From: an uncultured Sulfitobacter sp.
GTDB taxonomy: Bacteria > Pseudomonadota > Alphaproteobacteria > Rhodobacterales > Rhodobacteraceae
Length of the DNA: 7,287 nt
Direction: 5' to 3'
Assembly: GCA_937923365.1 (NCBI GenBank)
Contig: CALAIJ010000177.1
Span: 1-7,287 of the forward strand
Shown here: piece by piece, positions 6,001 to 7,287 of the stretch
Position numbering within the stretch: the stretch's first letter is position 1
Layout: every line of letters begins with the position of its first letter
Notes under the pieces: generated by a model
Seen by the model: only the letters and a program-made list of their open reading frames with translations
What the model was told of the DNA's origin: nothing
Databases searched by the model: none
Translations under genes and position numbers: made by a program

Positions 6001-7287
6001 GCTGCCATCGCCCTGCGTGTGGCTGAGGGTTTCGAACCCTTCGGACAGAACAACGGCGCCCGTCTGTTTGCCACCGTCTGTTGCTTTGGCACGGATTCCG
6101 GCCGTGTCCAGCACTTCGCCATCCATAAAGCGGATTTCTTCAAGCACATCCGCGCCGTCTGCCACAAAGTGGTTGTCGACAAGGATCACTTCGCCGTTGT
6201 CCAAAGTGATCTTCAGGTCAGAGACGTTGACGACCTGGAACACGGCCTGATCGGACGTGATGTCTGTGAACTCAAGGGTATCGTCGATCACGCCGGGGCC
6301 TTCGTTACCCGTTTGCAATCCGGTCAACGCAATGAAGGCAGGCGCGTCATAGGTGACGCCTTCGATCACGAAGGTGGCGATGGACAGGCTGCCATCCGGC
6401 TTGACCAGATTGCGCAGGATCGTAAAGCCAAAGTCGCTTTCGATGTTCAGGTTCTGGTCGTACTGCTGGAACGACAGGTTCTCGAGCGGCTCTGGCCCGA
6501 AGTCAAAGACGGGCAGCACCTGGTCAAGGGTCAGGTAGTAAACCTTCGCCGGATCAGGCGAATCCGGGTTCGGCGGCGGTAGCAGCCTGTCGAGATCGGC
6601 AGCCACGCGCGCGACGACGGCGGGACCATCCAGCACAATTTCTGTCTCGATACCCGAGATGACAACCTCGGCCACCCCAAACGTGCCGTCCGCGCGGAAG
6701 TAGTCTTTGATGATCGTCGTCTCGAACACTTCGAAGGGGGCGAAGTGGATCAGAAGGTCTGTGCCCTCTTGCTGGAAGACCGTATCGAAGTCGGAATAGA
6801 ACGGCAGCTCAAGACGGTCTGTGGTGTAATCGGGGATGTTGACTTCCGGCTCCTCGGGCCCGCCAACTTCGCCGTCGCCACCGCCTGAAACGCCGTCACG
6901 GATGGTATAGAAACCGTCGCCTGTGGTGTGGGTGAAGGCATCACCTTGCGCGCTACCCTGTACAAAGCCGTTGCTGGTGGCATAGCCCGCAGCCACTTTT
7001 GCCGCAATCTGGGACGCGTCCCATTCCGTGCCATCCGCAAAGACCAGCCGTTCGATGCCGTCCGTGTCAGCACCGCTGAAGTGATCCGCAACGGTTACCA
7101 GCCCACCTTGCAAAAGACGGATTTCGAGCGCGTCTCCGACCTGGAACAGCATTGCTTGCCCGGGGATGACGTCGCGCAGTTCAACGCGGTCGATTTGACC
7201 TGCGACACCCGCGTCACGGATCGTTGTCTCTTCCGTGGCGTCTTGCAGCACATACGTATCGGCGCCCGCGCCCCCTTCGAGCGTGTC
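1..7287 (-). CDS. Giant RTX/cadherin-like repeat protein, internal fragment (partial at both ends)
   Basis: One uninterrupted frame of 2,429 codons fills the window, with neither start nor stop, so the full protein is larger. The translation is rich in Asp, Gly, Ala, Thr and Val, poor in Lys, and has one Cys. In order it shows RTX nonapeptides with a haemolysin-related module (residues 1-89), a divergent linker region (90-398), six roughly 105-residue repeats (399-1039), three RTX modules (1040-1422), seven cadherin-like repeats (1423-2103) and a terminal RTX region (2104-2429). RTX nonapeptides of the GGxGxDxUx type bind calcium and fold as beta-rolls outside the cell. Such proteins normally leave by a type I ABC exporter using an uncleaved C-terminal signal, which would lie beyond position 1. 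I infer a secreted or surface calcium-dependent adhesin or matrix protein. No protease (no HExxH), lipase or other catalytic motif was seen, but one could sit outside the window. The coding assignment is firm; the biological role is not. Confidence 0.95.
40..303 (-). other. RTX nonapeptide block C and spacer (88 residues)
   Basis: ENVTGTQYNDVIEGDANDNRL is followed by GGRGDDTLR, GLEGDDILI, GGRGADAFE and GGAGVDVADY. The spacer TLSAEGVAINMADGS ends in GGDAQGDTFDGI. It has one nonapeptide fewer than block B, which accounts for most of its shorter length. Confidence 0.92.
304..600 (-). other. RTX nonapeptide block B and spacer (99 residues)
   Basis: ENLAGTAFGDDLSGDDAANML is followed by turns DGRGGADNLN, GNGGMDTLL, GRDGDDILT, GGAGADLLD and GGAGSDTADY. 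The spacer is ALSDAEEGVNISL, then GGDAAGDSFVSIEN. The unit is homologous to the next one, which starts 297 bp further on with ENVTGTQYND. Confidence 0.92.
601..978 (-). other. RTX nonapeptide block A and spacer (residues 2104-2229)
   Basis: After YSQIQTGSEQRDLMIG come about eight consecutive turns, including GLGGNDDIY, GAGADLIVA, GGEGDDTID, AGGGDDLII, GGDGADEID and GGAGNDTVDF. This is the longest and most regular calcium beta-roll in the window. The spacer that follows (VRAGLDTRLGQGGHAQGD, then IYVNVENLAG) is the type that commonly links RTX blocks in secreted proteins. Folding on meeting extracellular calcium is known for the family and inferred here. Confidence 0.93.
979..1272 (-). other. 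Cadherin-like repeat 7 (about 98 residues, degenerate end)
   Basis: NDDPEIANDILDPTAFNTPW leads to DLLENDSDIDRDDIIDF, with Arg in place of the loop Gly. The unit ends in ADGFTGALTLEYSINDLAGAF without the final 'xVxVxV' strand, running instead through FAAGEVLAN into the RTX region. Its C-terminal boundary is approximate. Confidence 0.8.
1273..1569 (-). other. Cadherin-like repeat 6 (99 residues, altered loop)
   Basis: GDAPPVAGDD leads to a tyrosine-rich strand VVYVYEDVETIIYVADLL and the loop ENDTDIDLDVLEI, which lacks the loop glycine. It ends with IVYTPDLNSETATGFTYTVT and TGYVNVQMIPVN. Confidence 0.85.
1570..1875 (-). other. Cadherin-like repeat 5 (102 residues, altered loop)
   Basis: NDAPDARNDDWSDIPALYALEDE has extra residues before the first strand, making this the longest unit. 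The loop NDSDIEGSVLEY has Glu and Ser where Asp residues are expected. FTPNADYWGGASFFYLIRDEEG replaces the usual 'FxYTVxDGQG' ending. Confidence 0.85.
1876..2163 (-). other. Cadherin-like repeat 4 (96 residues)
   Basis: NAPDPQGDTLSMVEDN precedes the loop LMSNDLEYDGDVLTI, where Glu-Tyr replaces the Asp-x of the canonical form. It continues with GGTVRLLENATVEFRAWANF, NGDAWFDYTVDDGQGD and ARVAVTVDAVN. Confidence 0.87.
2164..2454 (-). other. Cadherin-like repeat 3 (97 residues, canonical loop)
   Basis: NDNPDARDNTGF leads to DLLANDTDIDGDALRVV, the best match to the family calcium loop in this window. It continues with IQVTPDTYFFGNASFSYTVEDGQGG and AQVSFYVEPVN. The loop contains the only TTA leucine codon noticed (2371-2373). 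Confidence 0.88.
2455..2733 (-). other. Cadherin-like repeat 2 (93 residues, shortened calcium loop)
   Basis: The loop reads LLSNDLDGDRMIV, two residues shorter than LLANDTDIDGDALRV in repeat 3. The rest is standard: NGVVSLNTSGEVIFTPDADF, NGAAQFTYAANTPEGG and AVVYIDVTPEN. The usual 'DGQG' is replaced by TPEGG. Confidence 0.85.
2734..3021 (-). other. Cadherin-like repeat 1 (96 residues)
   Basis: It opens with NTAPEARDDG and has the near-canonical loop LLANDFDPDGNPITL, with Asn in place of the last Asp. FRSADGFTGPTQLTYTISDGQNG replaces the usual FTPxxxFNG version. It follows RTX module 3 without a linker. Confidence 0.85.
3022..3375 (-). other. RTX module 3 (residues 1305-1422)
   Basis: TLGFAGADDFAASAGDDLMI and GRAGADTYVMARGAGDDQI are degenerate nonapeptide turns. 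They are followed by IDKVMFTDAV, DTVVISFASHGDTLTVENAL and the closing IEEYHFSDGVIWSKADLL. The lysine in SKADLL (3046-3048) is the last lysine I find in the frame before position 1. The cadherin-like array begins directly afterwards with NTAPEARDDG. Confidence 0.85.
3376..3762 (-). other. RTX module 2 (residues 1176-1304)
   Basis: LIGGTDAANVIEAGTGNDVIDGRGGNDRVIF gives three nonapeptide turns, and DGDGDDRISDTG with VLELSDL forms the capping strands. NDLVLYLSQERDRVILTDAL and IDAIEFADGTVWDRAEM complete a textbook haemolysin-related domain. It ends in a short connector, AVAFATTEDADQ. Confidence 0.88.
3763..4170 (-). other. RTX module 1 before the cadherin-like array (residues 1040-1175)
   Basis: Nonapeptide-like turns GTNGPDNLTGSDGRDRLV and GMQGDDLLAGGADNDVYVF are followed by ARGDGQDRITDTGGAQDRIEI, the classical post-nonapeptide strand, and by TDLIIRFENLTDEIRVVNG. 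The closing strand reads MESIVLTDSDTVL instead of FADGT. An Asn/Leu/Asp-rich connector (NVQSLLDQLLDGTVSVSGD) joins it to the next module. Calcium binding is inferred from the family. Confidence 0.85.
4171..4500 (-). repeat. Degenerate last unit of the 105-residue repeat (110 residues)
   Basis: The unit keeps DMKATGAVTG, FVHTRGDGSYSITDYD and the hairpin LELRIDNGEVITLVNYL. It then changes to IVFGDGTIW, which is the canonical ending of haemolysin-related domains rather than the FADGTVLSG of the array. One residue is gained in YDRSNNDLDRL against YDNNGRIDTL. The helix-like tail ADALARLEIDLVA leads straight into true RTX nonapeptides, so this unit is intermediate between the array and the ordinary RTX modules downstream. 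Confidence 0.85.
4501..5760 (-). repeat. Four tandem 315-bp (105-residue) repeats
   Basis: The junction motif DMKATG begins at 5760, 5445, 5130, 4815 and 4500, each exactly 315 bases apart, so four complete units lie head to tail without any length change. Every unit has the same order: DMKATG; the strand F(V/S)HxxGDGSYxITAYDNNGR(I/V)D; a strand LTFxDxxADQV or close variant; the hairpin LTxTxxxGxVxTVxRHF or close variant; the acidic loop; the strand IAFADGTVL or close variant; and a helix-like (A/S/P)LR(D/N)xIV leading to the next DMKATG. The second half resembles the haemolysin-type calcium-binding related domain, and GDGSYTIT resembles the GDGxDxIxD strand that usually follows RTX nonapeptides. 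I infer an RTX-derived module that has lost its nonapeptides and been amplified as a stalk. Amino-acid differences are spread along the units, while parts of the DNA are nearly identical between non-adjacent units. Confidence 0.92.
5761..6093 (-). repeat. Degenerate first unit of the 105-residue repeat (111 residues)
   Basis: This unit begins RAKATDGGKQTGAVV instead of DMKATGAVV and is six residues longer than the regular units. It keeps LSHTQGDGSYTVSRYDNSG, the central strand VALAHVGNDLTATL, VTVLNFF and the closing IAFADGSVLSGKALRDRVV. From the central strand onward its spacing to the other units is an exact multiple of 315 bp (5928 against 4668 is 4 x 315), so the extra residues are confined to its N-terminal junction. 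Confidence 0.85.
6094..6288 (-). other. Haemolysin-related module without nonapeptides (residues 334-398)
   Basis: The segment reads DDTLEFTDITSDQAVF, then LKITLDNGEVILVDNHF, then LEEIRFMDGEVLD. This is the strand order of the haemolysin-related module and of the later 105-residue repeats, with FMDGEVL in place of FADGTVL. It forms the upstream half-unit leading into the tandem repeat array and lacks its own GDGSYT strand. Confidence 0.65.
6289..6549 (-). other. Beta-rich stretch of unrecognised family (residues 247-333)
   Basis: I do not recognise this part. It has alternating hydrophobic strands (KVYYLTLDQVLPVFDFG, NLNIESDFGFTILRNLV, SIATFVIEGVTYDAPAFI) and no nonapeptides. Its position between two haemolysin-related modules suggests a diverged copy of that fold, with SIATFVIEG where a closing 'IExIxF' strand might be, but that is only inference. 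Confidence 0.45.
6550..6585 (-). other. Proline-rich linker (residues 235-246)
   Basis: The twelve residues LLPPPNPDSPDP form a short extended hinge between two beta-rich parts. Its CTA leucine codon (6580-6582) is one of only five TTA/CTA/TCA codons noticed in the whole frame, and it creates the stop of a long antisense shadow frame. Confidence 0.7.
6586..7020 (-). other. Divergent RTX-like module split by a Gly/Glu/Pro linker (residues 90-234)
   Basis: The segment starts with a probable helix (SQIAAKVAAGYATSNG) that aligns with the LRDRIVSDMKATG junction of the later repeats. The strand FTHTTGDGFYTIRDG follows, matching FVHTxGDGSYTITAYD in those repeats. Where they continue with NNGRxD, this copy has a linker at 6829-6890 (GGGDGEVGGPEEPEV and flanks), then resumes with TDRLELPFYSDF and TDLLIHF. 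A strand EVVISGIETEIVLDG ends the module in place of the usual FADGT. It looks like a degenerate copy of the same fold with an inserted flexible linker. The homology is judged by eye. Confidence 0.6.
7021..7287 (-). other. RTX nonapeptide plus haemolysin-related module (residues 1-89)
   Basis: The window opens in the middle of a nonapeptide run: LEGGAGADTYVLQ is a canonical GGxGxDxUx unit followed by the Tyr-Val strand typical of the last RTX turn. It continues as IDRVELRD, a long beta region (ALEIRLLQGGLVTVADHF) and the closing strand IERLVFADGTEW. This matches the Pfam-type haemolysin-type calcium-binding related domain, whose hallmark ending is 'IExIxFADGTxW'. The upstream part is missing, so more nonapeptides may precede it. 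Confidence 0.85.

Noticed and set aside
4351..6582. Plus-strand frame of 743 codons with an internal repeat as a gene
   Set aside because: Its apparent repeats (such as VVIGRDxxGPV) are the antisense image of the 105-residue array, and it ends opposite a CTA leucine codon.
6750..7091. Minus-strand frame of 113 codons and similar small minus-strand frames
   Set aside because: They are in other frames of the same strand as the continuous gene, have Arg/Ser/Thr/Met-rich compositions typical of out-of-frame reading, and overlap conserved domains of the real frame.

Overview
The whole 7,287-base window lies inside one giant gene on the minus strand. Read as the reverse complement from position 7287, the frame runs for 2,429 codons without a stop and leaves the window at both ends. 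The start codon lies beyond position 7287 and the stop codon beyond position 1. I see no second gene, RNA gene, promoter, terminator, mobile element or CRISPR array. The three long open frames on the plus strand are shadows: they sit codon-on-codon opposite the real frame.

The product is an acidic, Asp/Gly-rich, nearly cysteine-free protein made of calcium-binding repeat families, of the RTX/cadherin-like type usually exported by a type I secretion system. From N- to C-terminus (right to left in window coordinates) it contains: an RTX nonapeptide plus a haemolysin-related module (7021-7287); a divergent region with a Gly/Glu/Pro linker and a proline-rich linker (6094-7020); six copies of a roughly 105-residue repeat, four of them exactly 315 bp apart (4171-6093); three RTX nonapeptide/haemolysin-related modules (3022-4170); seven cadherin-like repeats of 93-102 residues with 'LLxNDxDxDGD' calcium loops (979-3021); and a C-terminal run of RTX nonapeptide blocks separated by 'GGDAxGD...IEN' spacers, cut off by the window edge (1-978).

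The organism is probably a marine alphaproteobacterium, with Rhodobacterales (Roseobacter group) my best guess. This rests on the GC-rich, C/G-ending codon choice (GAC, GGC, CTG, ATC) and on how common such giant RTX proteins are in that group. It is an inference, not a proof. The likely role is a secreted or surface-held calcium-dependent adhesin or matrix protein. No catalytic domain is visible, and the ends that would carry the start and the secretion signal are missing.

The most notable points are the regular 105-residue repeat with its invariant DMKATG junction, evidence of both old constraint and recent homogenisation between repeat units, a stretch of about 1,015 codons without lysine, and a single cysteine in the whole segment. 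I found no new multi-gene system here.
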